DNA from: Microbacterium radiodurans | GTDB taxonomy: Bacteria > Actinomycetota > Actinomycetes > Actinomycetales > Microbacteriaceae | Assembly: GCF_008710705.1 (NCBI RefSeq) | Contig: NZ_VYRZ01000001.1 | Span: 1,178,001 to 1,242,000, forward strand | DNA: 64,000 bases | Direction of reading: 5' to 3' | Part shown: in pieces, positions 57,051-64,000 of the stretch | Numbering within the stretch: the stretch's first letter is position 1 | Layout: every line of letters starts with the position of its first letter | Notes under the pieces: model-generated | Database searches by the model: none | What the model saw: only the letters and a program-made list of their open reading frames with translations | Told to the model about the DNA's origin: nothing | Made by a program: the position numbers and the translations under genes

Positions 57051-58028
57051 GTGCGTCTGCGACCGTTCGCCGTCCTGTCCGTCTTCGCCGTCTCGGCGCT
57101 CGCCCTCGCGGGGTGCGCGAGCGGGGACGAGCCGACCGAATCGCCCAGCCCGAGCGGCGGCGACGCCTCGTCGCAGTGCCTCGTCGACGCGCAGCCGGGC
57201 GACGCGTCTAACAGCATCGACGTCACCGGCTCGGCTCCCGACCTGACGGCGACCGTCCCGGCGAACCTCGAGCCCGCCGACATCGAGCGGACCATCACGA
57301 CGACCGGTGACGGCGAGGATCTCGCCGCCGGAGATCTCGTCTCGGGGTCCTACTCGATCTACGACGGCGCGACGGGAGACCTGCTCGAGTCGTCCGCCGA
57401 CACGTCGCCCGACGACTCGGGACTCGTCCCGATGCTCCTCGATCCGCAGCAGTACTCCGTGTTCGTCGCCGCGCTCGAGTGCGCCCCGCTCGGCTCCACG
57501 GCGGCGCTCGCGATCCCGGGTTCGGCGTTCGGAGAGGGGCGGTCGACCGTCGCCATCGTGGCCGAGGGAGTCGAGAAGCTCCCGACGCGGGCGAACGGCG
57601 CGGAGCAGGCTCCCGTGGACGGGATGCCGACGGTCGAACTGGCCGAGGACGGCGCGCCGACCGTCACGCTTCCGGGCGGCGATGCGCCGACCGAGGTTCA
57701 GCTCGCGAACCTCCAGGTCGGCGACGGCGCGACCGTCGAGACCGGCGACATGGCTTTCGTGAACTACACCGGCGTGAAGTGGTCGGACGGCACGGTCTTC
57801 GACTCCAGCTGGGATCGCGGCCAGCCGACCGCGTTCCCCACCAACGGTGTCGTCGCGGGCTTCCAGCAGGCGCTCGAGGGTCAGACGGTGGGCTCGCAGG
57901 TGCTCGTCGTGATCCCCCCGGCCGCGGGCTACGGTGCGAGCGAGGGCAACGAGCTCCAGAACGAGACCCTCGTCTTCGTCGTCGACATCCTCGGCGTGCA
58001 GCGCGCGCCCGAAGGCACCGTCGGCTGA
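57051..58028 (+). CDS. FKBP-type peptidyl-prolyl isomerase lipoprotein, tandem domains
   Basis: 325 residues from GTG 57051 (AAGAGG upstream), giving a proper signal peptide; the upstream ATG adds a hydrophilic start. Lipobox LAGC with Cys at 22, then a Ser/Pro linker. Residues about 80-190 form a degenerate FKBP-like domain; residues about 205-318 form a good FKBP domain (VGDGATVETGDMAFVNYTG, DGTVFDSSWDRGQP, VVAGFQQALEGQTVGSQVLV, IPPAAGYGA). It would help fold exported proteins. Just upstream of dxr. Confidence 0.9.
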   Translation: MRLRPFAVLSVFAVSALALAGCASGDEPTESPSPSGGDASSQCLVDAQPGDASNSIDVTGSAPDLTATVPANLEPADIERTITTTGDGEDLAAGDLVSGSYSIYDGATGDLLESSADTSPDDSGLVPMLLDPQQYSVFVAALECAPLGSTAALAIPGSAFGEGRSTVAIVAEGVEKLPTRANGAEQAPVDGMPTVELAEDGAPTVTLPGGDAPTEVQLANLQVGDGATVETGDMAFVNYTGVKWSDGTVFDSSWDRGQPTAFPTNGVVAGFQQALEGQTVGSQVLVVIPPAAGYGASEGNELQNETLVFVVDILGVQRAPEGTVG

Positions 58029-58066
58029 GCGAGAGCGCCGCACGCACCGCTCGTTAGGCTGACGGC

Positions 58067-59152
58067 ATGCGACGCGTCGTCATCCTCGGCTCCACCGGCT
58101 CGATCGGCACGCAGGCGCTCGACGTCATCGCGGCCAATTCCGACCGATTCGAGGTCGTCGGCCTCGCGGCCGGGGCGAATCGGGAGCTGCTCGCCGAGCA
58201 GGCGGTGCGCTTCGGCGTCTCGGAGACGGCGCTGGGCGCCGCCGACGCCGAGCTCCTCGTCCGTGCGGTCGACGCCGATGTGGTCCTGAACGGCATCACC
58301 GGCTCCGTCGGCCTCGGTCCCACCCTCGCGGCGCTCGAGACGGGGCGCGCGCTCGCCCTCGCGAACAAGGAGTCGCTCATCGTCGGGGGCGAGCTCGTCA
58401 CCGCCCTCGCTGCGCCCGGACAGATCGTTCCGGTCGACTCGGAGCACTCCGCCATCGCGCAGGCGCTGCGCTCGGGACGGGATGCCGAGGTGCGCCGGCT
58501 CGTCCTGACGGCGTCGGGCGGTCCGTTCCGCGGTCGGTCGGCCGCCGATCTCGGCGCCGTGACGCCGGCGGAGGCGCTCGCCCACCCGACGTGGGACATG
58601 GGGCGCGTCGTCACGACGAACTCGGCGACGCTGGTGAACAAGGGGCTCGAAGTCATCGAGGCGCACCTGCTGTTCGGCGTCGACTACGGCCGCATCGACG
58701 TCGTCGTGCACCCGCAGTCGGTCGTCCACTCGATGGTCGAGTTCGTCGACGGCTCGACCATCGCGCAGGCCTCGCCGCCCGACATGCGTCTGCCCATCTC
58801 GCTCGGGCTGGACTGGCCGAACCGTATCGCCGGGGTCGGGGCGCCGATCGACTGGACCGTCCCGACCGCGTGGACCTTCGAGCCGCTCGACGAGGCGGCT
58901 TTCCCCGCCGTCTCGCTCGCCAAGCAGGTCGGGCGCGCGGGGCGCACCTATCCCGCGGTCTTCAATGCCGCGAACGAGCAGGCGGTCGAGGCCTTCCACG
59001 CCGGGGCGCTCCGCTTCCCCGACATCGTCGCGACCATCGCGCGCACGATCGACGCGCACGAGCCGCCGTCGCAGCTCACCCGGGAATCGCTCGCCGGGGC
59101 CGAGCAGTGGGCTCGCACGGCGGCGGACAGCCTCATCGCCGACCGCACCTAG
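58067..59152 (+). CDS. dxr: 1-deoxy-D-xylulose 5-phosphate reductoisomerase
   Basis: 361 residues, slightly short of the usual 390-400. NADPH motif [10 protein letters not shown] at 6-15, [13 protein letters not shown], metal and substrate block DSEHSA, and the late [10 protein letters not shown] helix. First committed step of the MEP isoprenoid pathway. TAGGCT lies 6 bases before the ATG (leaderless). Followed by a hairpin terminator shared with the convergent pflA gene. Confidence 0.96.
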   Translation: MRRVVILGSTGSIGTQALDVIAANSDRFEVVGLAAGANRELLAEQAVRFGVSETALGAADAELLVRAVDADVVLNGITGSVGLGPTLAALETGRALALANKESLIVGGELVTALAAPGQIVPVDSEHSAIAQALRSGRDAEVRRLVLTASGGPFRGRSAADLGAVTPAEALAHPTWDMGRVVTTNSATLVNKGLEVIEAHLLFGVDYGRIDVVVHPQSVVHSMVEFVDGSTIAQASPPDMRLPISLGLDWPNRIAGVGAPIDWTVPTAWTFEPLDEAAFPAVSLAKQVGRAGRTYPAVFNAANEQAVEAFHAGALRFPDIVATIARTIDAHEPPSQLTRESLAGAEQWARTAADSLIADRT

Positions 59153-59159
59153 CCTCCCG

Positions 59160-59192
59160 GCGCCTGCGACCGCCCTGCGCGGTCGCAGGCGC
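59160..59192. terminator. Terminator between dxr and pflA
   Basis: Stem of 14 bp (59160-59173 with 59179-59192, loop CCTGC), between the dxr stop and the expected pflA stop at 59197-59199. Confidence 0.82.
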
Positions 59193-59196
59193 GCGG

Positions 59197-60007
59197 TCAC
59201 AGCGCCGGCAGCCCCTGCGCGCTGAAGCGCGCGCACCCGCTCGACCATCGCGGCATCCGGTGTCTCGCGTCCGGCGAGGGGATACGGGATGCCGAGGCGC
59301 TCCCACTTCGACGCCCCCATCTGGTGGAAGGGGAGCACCTCGACCCGCTCGACGTTCGGCCAGCGTCGTGCGATCCGCGCCACCGCGTCGACGTTGGCCG
59401 GCTCGTCTGTCAGCCCCGGCACCAGGACGAACCGGATCCACGCCGCGACACCGCGCTCGGCCAGCCGGTCGCCGAAATCGATCGTGGGCTGAAGCTCGCG
59501 CCCGGTGACCGCCCGGTAGGTCTCGGGGATGCCGGACTTCACGTCGAGCAGGACGAGGGAGAGGTCGTCGAGCAGCTCATCGGATGCCGCGCGGCCGAGA
59601 TTGCCCGACGTGTCCAGCGCCACGGTGATGCCGAGCTCGGCCGCCGACCGTGCCAGTCGCGTGACGAAGGCCGCCTGCTGCAGGGGTTCGCCGCCCGAGA
59701 TCGTGAGCCCGCCGCCGGTCGCGCGGAAGATCGGGCGGTAGCGCCGCAGGCGCGCCACGACGTCCTCGAGAGCGGTGTCGGAGCCGTCGCGCCGGCGCCA
59801 GGTGTCGGGGTTGTGGCAGTACTGGCAGCGCAGCGGGCAGCCGGCGAGGAAGAGGGTCATCCTGGTGCCGGGGCCGTCCACGGAAGTGACGAGCTCCCAG
59901 GAGTGCACGCCGGCGCTCGACCCGGACCGTCTCGCGATGAGACGGTCTCGACGGGCCGAGTCCGGCTCGGTCGTGCGCGGCGCTGCCGGCACCAGGACGG
60001 CGGGCAC
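59197..60007 (-). pseudogene. pflA: Pyruvate formate-lyase activating enzyme, frameshifted near its 3' end
   Basis: Radical-SAM enzyme: GTG start, CxxxCxxC cluster CPLRCQYC (C57, C61, C64), GGGLTISGGEPLQQ, and DVKSG. It installs the glycyl radical on PflB. The frame stays intact to about 59223 but then has no stop and would run on antisense to dxr until 57929, giving 692 residues. In the +1 frame the tail reads AQGLPAL and stops at 59197-59199, right before the terminator. A one-base insertion in a CTTCAGC context would explain this; loss of only the last few residues may leave activity. Sequencing error is possible. Confidence 0.82.
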
Positions 60008-60011
60008 GGGT

Positions 60012-62294
60012 TCAGACCCCCGCGTGGAAGGTGCGGCTGAGGACGTCGAGCTGCTGCTCGCGTGCCAGGCGCACGAAGTTGACCGCGTAGCCCGAGACGC
60101 GGATGGTCAGCTGCGGATACTTCTCGGGATTCGCCATCGCGTCTTCGAGCGTCGCCCGGGTGAGGACGTTGACGTTCAGGTGATAGCCCCCCGAGCCCAT
60201 CTGCGCATCCAGCAGTCCGACCAGGTTGTCGACGCGTTCGGCGGCCGTGCGGCCGAGACCGGCGGGGGTCACCGTGGTCGTGAGCGAGATGCCGTCCTGC
60301 GCCTGGTCGAACGGCAGCTTCGCGACCGAGAGGGCGGCGGCCAGCATCCCGTGCGTGTCGCGTCCGTTCATCGGATTCGCTCCCGGGGCGAAGGGCGCGC
60401 CCGCGCGTCGGCCGTCGGGAGTGTTGCCGGTGGCCTTGCCGTAGACCACGTTCGAGGTGATCGTCAGCACCGACTGCGTGTGCACGGCGTCGCGGTAGGT
60501 CTCGTGCCGACGGACCATCGTCATGAACTCCGCCACGAGGTCGCGCGCGATGTCGTCGACGCGGTCGTCGTCGTTGCCGAAGGCGGGGAAGTCCCCCTCG
60601 ACGAGATAGTCGACGATGAGGCCGGTGGCGTCGCGAACGGGTTCGACGCGCGCGTATCGGATCGCCGAGAGCGAATCCGCGGCGACGGAGAGGCCGGCGA
60701 TGCCGCACGCCATCGTCCGCAGCACGTCGCCGTCGTGCAGCGCCATCTCGAGGCGTTCGTACGCGTACTTGTCGTGCATGTAGTGGATGCAGTTCAGAGC
60801 GTCGACGTACGTCTCGGCGAGCCACTCCATCATCGTGCGGAAGCGTTCGCGCACGTCGTCGTAGTCGAGGATGCCGTCGGCCACCGGGGCGCTCGGCGGA
60901 GCCACCTGGGCGCCGCTCACCTCGTCGCGGCCGCCGTTGATGGCGTAGAGCAGCGTCTTGGCGAGGTTCACCCGCGCCCCGAAGAACTGCATCTGCTTGC
61001 CCACGGTCATCGGAGACACGCAGCACGCGATCGCCGCGTCATCGCCGCAGAGACCGCGGATGTGCTCGTCGGATTCGTACTGGATCGATGACGTGTCGAT
61101 CGACACCTGGGCGCAGAACCGCTGGAATCCGGCGGGGAGGTCGTCGCTCCACAGGACGGTGAGATTCGGTTCGGGCGCGGGACCGAGGTTGTACAGCGTC
61201 TGGAGGAAGCGGAATGCGGTACGCGTGACGAGGGGGCGTCCATCCTGGCCGAGCCCGCCGATCGACTCGGTGACCCAGGTGGGGTCGCCCGAGAACAGTT
61301 CGTCGTACTCGGGTGTGCGGAGGAAGCGGACGATGCGCAGCTTGATGACGAGGTCGTCGATGAGTTCCTGGGCGTCGACCTCGCTCAGCAGCCCGGCCGC
61401 GAGGTCGCGCGCGATGAACACGTCGAGGAAGGCGGTGTTGCGGCCGAAGCTCATCGCGGCGCCGTTCTGCTCCTTGACCGCGCCGAGGTAGGCGAAGTAG
61501 AGCCATTGCACGGCCTCGCGGGCGTTCTCGGCGGGACGCGTGATGTCGGATCCATAGGATGCGGCCATCGCCGCGAGCTCCTGAAGGGCCCTGACCTGTT
61601 CGGCGTTCTCCTCGCGCGCGCGGAGGACGTGCTCGGAGGAGCGGGTCGCGTCGAGAGCACGGCGTTCGCGTCGCTTGGCGTCGATGAGGGCGCGCGTGCC
61701 GTAGAGGGCGACCCGGCGATAGTCGCCGATGATGCGGCCTCGGCCGTAGGCGTCGGGCAGACCGGTGATGATGTGGCTGTTGCGGGCGCGGCGGACGTCG
61801 GGGGGATAGACGTCGAACACGCCGTCGTTGTGCGTCTTGCGGTACGTCGTGAAGACGGTCTCGAGCCCGGGGTCGACGGGGTATCCGTAGGTCTCGAGCG
61901 CGCCCTTCACCATGCGCCACCCGCCGTAGGGCATGATCGCGCGGCGCAGCGGTGCGTCGGTCTGCAGCCCGACGATCAGGGTGTCATCGCGGCAGATGTA
62001 CCCGGGGCCGTGCGAGGTGATCGTGGCGGGGGTGTCGGCATCGACGTCGTAGACGCCGCGCTCGCGCTCGACGGGGAACATCTCGGACAGGTGGTTCCAG
62101 ACCGACAGGGTGCGCGTCGTCGGGCCGGTGAGGAAGCTCGCGTCGCCCGTATAGGGAGCGTAGTTGCGCTGGATGAAGTCGCGGACGTCGATCCCGTCCT
62201 GCCAGGGTCCGGGGACGAACCCGTCCCAGGCGGTGGGCGCCGCGTCGTCCGGGACGCCGGCGGTCGGGGCTGGGGTGGAGATGACTGTGCTCAT
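60012..62294 (-). CDS. pflB: Formate C-acetyltransferase (pyruvate formate-lyase)
   Basis: 760 residues, the normal PFL length; ATG follows GAAGGACCTCC. Catalytic cysteine pair CC at 424-425 (AIACCVSPM) and glycyl-radical motif RVSGYAV with the radical glycine at 735. It cleaves pyruvate to acetyl-CoA and formate under anaerobic conditions. Four bases before pflA, so co-transcribed. Unusual in a Microbacterium-like organism that grows mainly aerobically. Confidence 0.96.
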   Translation of the reverse strand: MSTVISTPAPTAGVPDDAAPTAWDGFVPGPWQDGIDVRDFIQRNYAPYTGDASFLTGPTTRTLSVWNHLSEMFPVERERGVYDVDADTPATITSHGPGYICRDDTLIVGLQTDAPLRRAIMPYGGWRMVKGALETYGYPVDPGLETVFTTYRKTHNDGVFDVYPPDVRRARNSHIITGLPDAYGRGRIIGDYRRVALYGTRALIDAKRRERRALDATRSSEHVLRAREENAEQVRALQELAAMAASYGSDITRPAENAREAVQWLYFAYLGAVKEQNGAAMSFGRNTAFLDVFIARDLAAGLLSEVDAQELIDDLVIKLRIVRFLRTPEYDELFSGDPTWVTESIGGLGQDGRPLVTRTAFRFLQTLYNLGPAPEPNLTVLWSDDLPAGFQRFCAQVSIDTSSIQYESDEHIRGLCGDDAAIACCVSPMTVGKQMQFFGARVNLAKTLLYAINGGRDEVSGAQVAPPSAPVADGILDYDDVRERFRTMMEWLAETYVDALNCIHYMHDKYAYERLEMALHDGDVLRTMACGIAGLSVAADSLSAIRYARVEPVRDATGLIVDYLVEGDFPAFGNDDDRVDDIARDLVAEFMTMVRRHETYRDAVHTQSVLTITSNVVYGKATGNTPDGRRAGAPFAPGANPMNGRDTHGMLAAALSVAKLPFDQAQDGISLTTTVTPAGLGRTAAERVDNLVGLLDAQMGSGGYHLNVNVLTRATLEDAMANPEKYPQLTIRVSGYAVNFVRLAREQQLDVLSRTFHAGV

Positions 62295-62456
62295 CGGAGG
62301 TCCTTCGTCCGTGTCGGAAGGCCCGCCGATCGAGCGGACGAGGCGAGGTGTGCGCCTGCCGCGACGTGCCTGATCGCGACGCTACGCCCGTGCGCCACCG
62401 ACGTCGGATTCGTGCACGGAGGCTACAGCGATCCCGCGGTCGACCGATTTTCCACA

Positions 62457-62469
62457 GTGGTCAGACCAC
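62457..62469. promoter_or_regulatory. Palindrome upstream of pflB
   Basis: GTGGTC-A-GACCAC, 6+1+6 perfect, 163 bases before the pflB start and at the murE-like stop. On the minus strand it lies between TTGACC and TGTGGA with a 17-base gap, so an operator in a pflB promoter is plausible. Family of the regulator not identified. The remaining 62295-62456 shows no gene. Confidence 0.4.
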
Positions 62470-62475
62470 AACGGG

Positions 62476-64000
62476 TCAATCGGAGTACGGCACGGCCCAG
62501 CTCGGTTCGGGCACCGGCCAGCCGGCGTCGCGCAGCGCGCGTCGCGCCAGCTCGCGGGCCGAGTACGGCGTGCGCTGCCCGCGGATGTCGCGGTAGTCCT
62601 GATGGCCCGGACCCGCCCACAGGATCGCGTCGCCGTCGCCCACGAGCTCGACCGCGGCGACGATCGCGCGCTCGGGCGGCGAGAACTCGCGGATGTCGCC
62701 GTCCGGCCGAGCCCGCCGCGCGCCCTCGATGAGCGTCGCGCGGATCGCATCCGGGTCCTCGAAGCGCGGGTGATGGTCTGTCACGACCAGGATGTCGCTG
62801 CCGAGCACGGCCGTGGCTCCCATGTCGTGCCGTTTCGTCTTGTCGCGGTCGCCGTCGGCGCCGAAGACCATGACGACGCGGCCGGGCGTCACGCGGCGGA
62901 CGGCGGCCAGGGTCTTCTCGAACGCGTCGGGGGAGTGCCCGAAGTCGACGTAGACCGCTGGACCGCGCTCGCCGGAGACCAGTTGCGTCCGGCCCGGGAG
63001 GTGGGCGTCGATGCGCTCGCCGTCGAGGGTCCGGCGGACGAGATCCCAGGAGTACCCGGCTTCGAGCAGCATCACGATGGCGAGACCCGCGTTGGCCGCC
63101 ATGTGCTGACCGATCACCGGCACCGTCGTCGTCAGGGTCCGGCCGTCGGTCGAGGTCAGACGGAAGGCGGTGCCGTCCTGCCGCTCGTCGACGATCTCCA
63201 CCGTCCAGTCGGCGGTGGCAGCGGGGTCGTGCGCGATCGCCGGCGTCACGATGGTCACGACGGGGATCTCGGCGCGGGCGACGATGTCCGCGCCGGCGGC
63301 CGAGTCGAGGCAGACGACACCGCGGCGTGCGCGGTCGGGCCGGAAGAGCGGCAGCTTCGCCTCGAAGTACTCGGCCATGTCGGTGTAGTCGTCGAGGTGA
63401 TCGTGCGAGAGGTTCGTGAACCCGGCGACGTCGAAGACGACACCGTCGACGCGGTGACGGGTGAGAGCCTGCGCACTCACCTCGACGGCGACCGCGTCGA
63501 CGCCGCGTTCGCGCATGAGGGCGAGGAGGGCATGGAACTCGGACGCCTCGGGAGTGGTCAGACGGGAGACGATGACCTCTCCTGCGATGTGACGCTCCGC
63601 CGTCGAGGAGAGCCCGGTGACGGCGCCCACCTGCCGGAGGATCCCCTCGAGCAGGTGCGACACGCTCGTCTTGCCGTTCGTGCCCGTCGTCCCGAGCAGG
63701 AGGGGCAGGTCGTCGTCGCGGCCGGTGCCGTAGACCCAGGCCGACAGCTCCCCGAGGGCCGCCCGGGGATCGGGGACGACGACGACCGGCACGCCGGCAT
63801 TCGCGGCGATGCCCGCGCCCGCGTCGTCGGTGACGATCGCGACCGCGCCCTGCGACACCGCCTGGGCGGCGAACTCGGCGCCGTGGCGATTCACGCCGCG
63901 GATGGCCACGAACGCCTCTCCGGCGCGGAGATCGGCCGTGGCGAGCGTGATGCCGGTGACGACGACGCCCTCGCCGTCGCCCGCGATGCGTCCGCCGACG
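62476..64000 (-). CDS. murE: MurE-like Mur ligase (5' end outside the window)
   Basis: Partial: 508 codons visible, reading through the window end upstream. MurE layout: an N-terminal UDP-binding part (TADLRAGEAFVAIRG, HGAEFAAQAV), P-loop LLGTTGTNGKTS, HLDDYTDMAEYFEAKLPLF, and a C-terminal domain. The usual DNPRxE motif is DHHPRFED, and the usual GKGHE is AGPGHQDY. It would add the third amino acid of the wall peptide; the altered motifs may reflect the non-DAP residue of Microbacteriaceae type-B peptidoglycan, or a paralogue. Convergent neighbours none; same strand as pflBA. Confidence 0.88.
   Translation of the reverse strand, partial: VGGRIAGDGEGVVVTGITLATADLRAGEAFVAIRGVNRHGAEFAAQAVSQGAVAIVTDDAGAGIAANAGVPVVVVPDPRAALGELSAWVYGTGRDDDLPLLLGTTGTNGKTSVSHLLEGILRQVGAVTGLSSTAERHIAGEVIVSRLTTPEASEFHALLALMRERGVDAVAVEVSAQALTRHRVDGVVFDVAGFTNLSHDHLDDYTDMAEYFEAKLPLFRPDRARRGVVCLDSAAGADIVARAEIPVVTIVTPAIAHDPAATADWTVEIVDERQDGTAFRLTSTDGRTLTTTVPVIGQHMAANAGLAIVMLLEAGYSWDLVRRTLDGERIDAHLPGRTQLVSGERGPAVYVDFGHSPDAFEKTLAAVRRVTPGRVVMVFGADGDRDKTKRHDMGATAVLGSDILVVTDHHPRFEDPDAIRATLIEGARRARPDGDIREFSPPERAIVAAVELVGDGDAILWAGPGHQDYRDIRGQRTPYSARELARRALRDAGWPVPEPSWAVPYSD

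Noticed and set aside
57929-60007. 692-codon pflA fusion protein
   Set aside because: The part after ~59223 is antisense to dxr and crosses a terminator; a frameshift at the true pflA end is a simpler reading.

Overview
The window is a chromosomal segment of a high-GC (roughly 70% by eye) actinobacterium, most likely a Microbacteriaceae member such as Microbacterium. Indicators are the extreme third-position GC, a DUF222-HNH protein, a small DUF7882-like protein, PrfA/PrmC/WecA/ATP-synthase gene order, 4-nt coupled gene overlaps, and many apparently leaderless genes with a -10 hexamer 6-7 nt before the start codon. No prophage, insertion sequence, CRISPR array or rRNA was seen. No stretch longer than about 300 bases lacks a gene.

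Layout. 1-5.1 kb: end of rplL, then a LacI regulator divergent from a three-gene sugar ABC importer (lipoprotein, two permeases, no ATPase gene). 5.1-12.7 kb: an accessory stress/regulatory stretch with an SDR oxidoreductase divergent from a MarR regulator, two very acidic mini-proteins, a pyridoxamine-oxidase-fold stress protein, an alpha/beta hydrolase with a second MarR regulator, a DUF7882-like protein, a Tat-exported M23 peptidase with three C-terminal repeats, and a TetR regulator. 12.9-22.2 kb: paired CNNM/CorC-type membrane proteins preceded by a hairpin and a possible leader peptide, lipoproteins, tRNA-Arg(CCG), an SGNH hydrolase, a transglutaminase-like protein, argS and a DUF2993 protein. 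22.3-23.7 kb: a DUF222-HNH protein.

23.8-37 kb is a core block: lysA-hom-thrC-thrB (lysine and threonine synthesis from aspartate), rho, prfA, then convergent cysK-cysE (cysteine synthesis), then prmC-tsaC-wecA and a small AtpI-like membrane gene. 37.2-44.0 kb is the complete F1Fo ATP synthase operon atpBEFHAGDC with a strong terminator. 44-50.5 kb holds yaaA, a DUF5684-like membrane protein, an aldo/keto reductase, and a PP2C phosphatase beside an EssC/EccC-like two-domain ATPase that has no visible type VII secretion partners.

50.5-55.5 kb is an amino-acid utilisation cluster (APC permease, saccharopine-dehydrogenase-like enzyme, alanine dehydrogenase, asparaginase II). 55.5-64 kb carries OsmC, PlsC, an FKBP lipoprotein, dxr, a pyruvate formate-lyase pair (pflB with a pflA that appears frameshifted at its 3' end) and a MurE-like ligase running off the window end.

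I found no clearly unprecedented multi-gene system. The best leads are the pflA frameshift, the leader-peptide/hairpin arrangement upstream of the CNNM gene, the orphan EssC-like ATPase with its phosphatase, the divergent MurE-like ligase, and the clear operator palindromes for the LacI and first MarR regulators.
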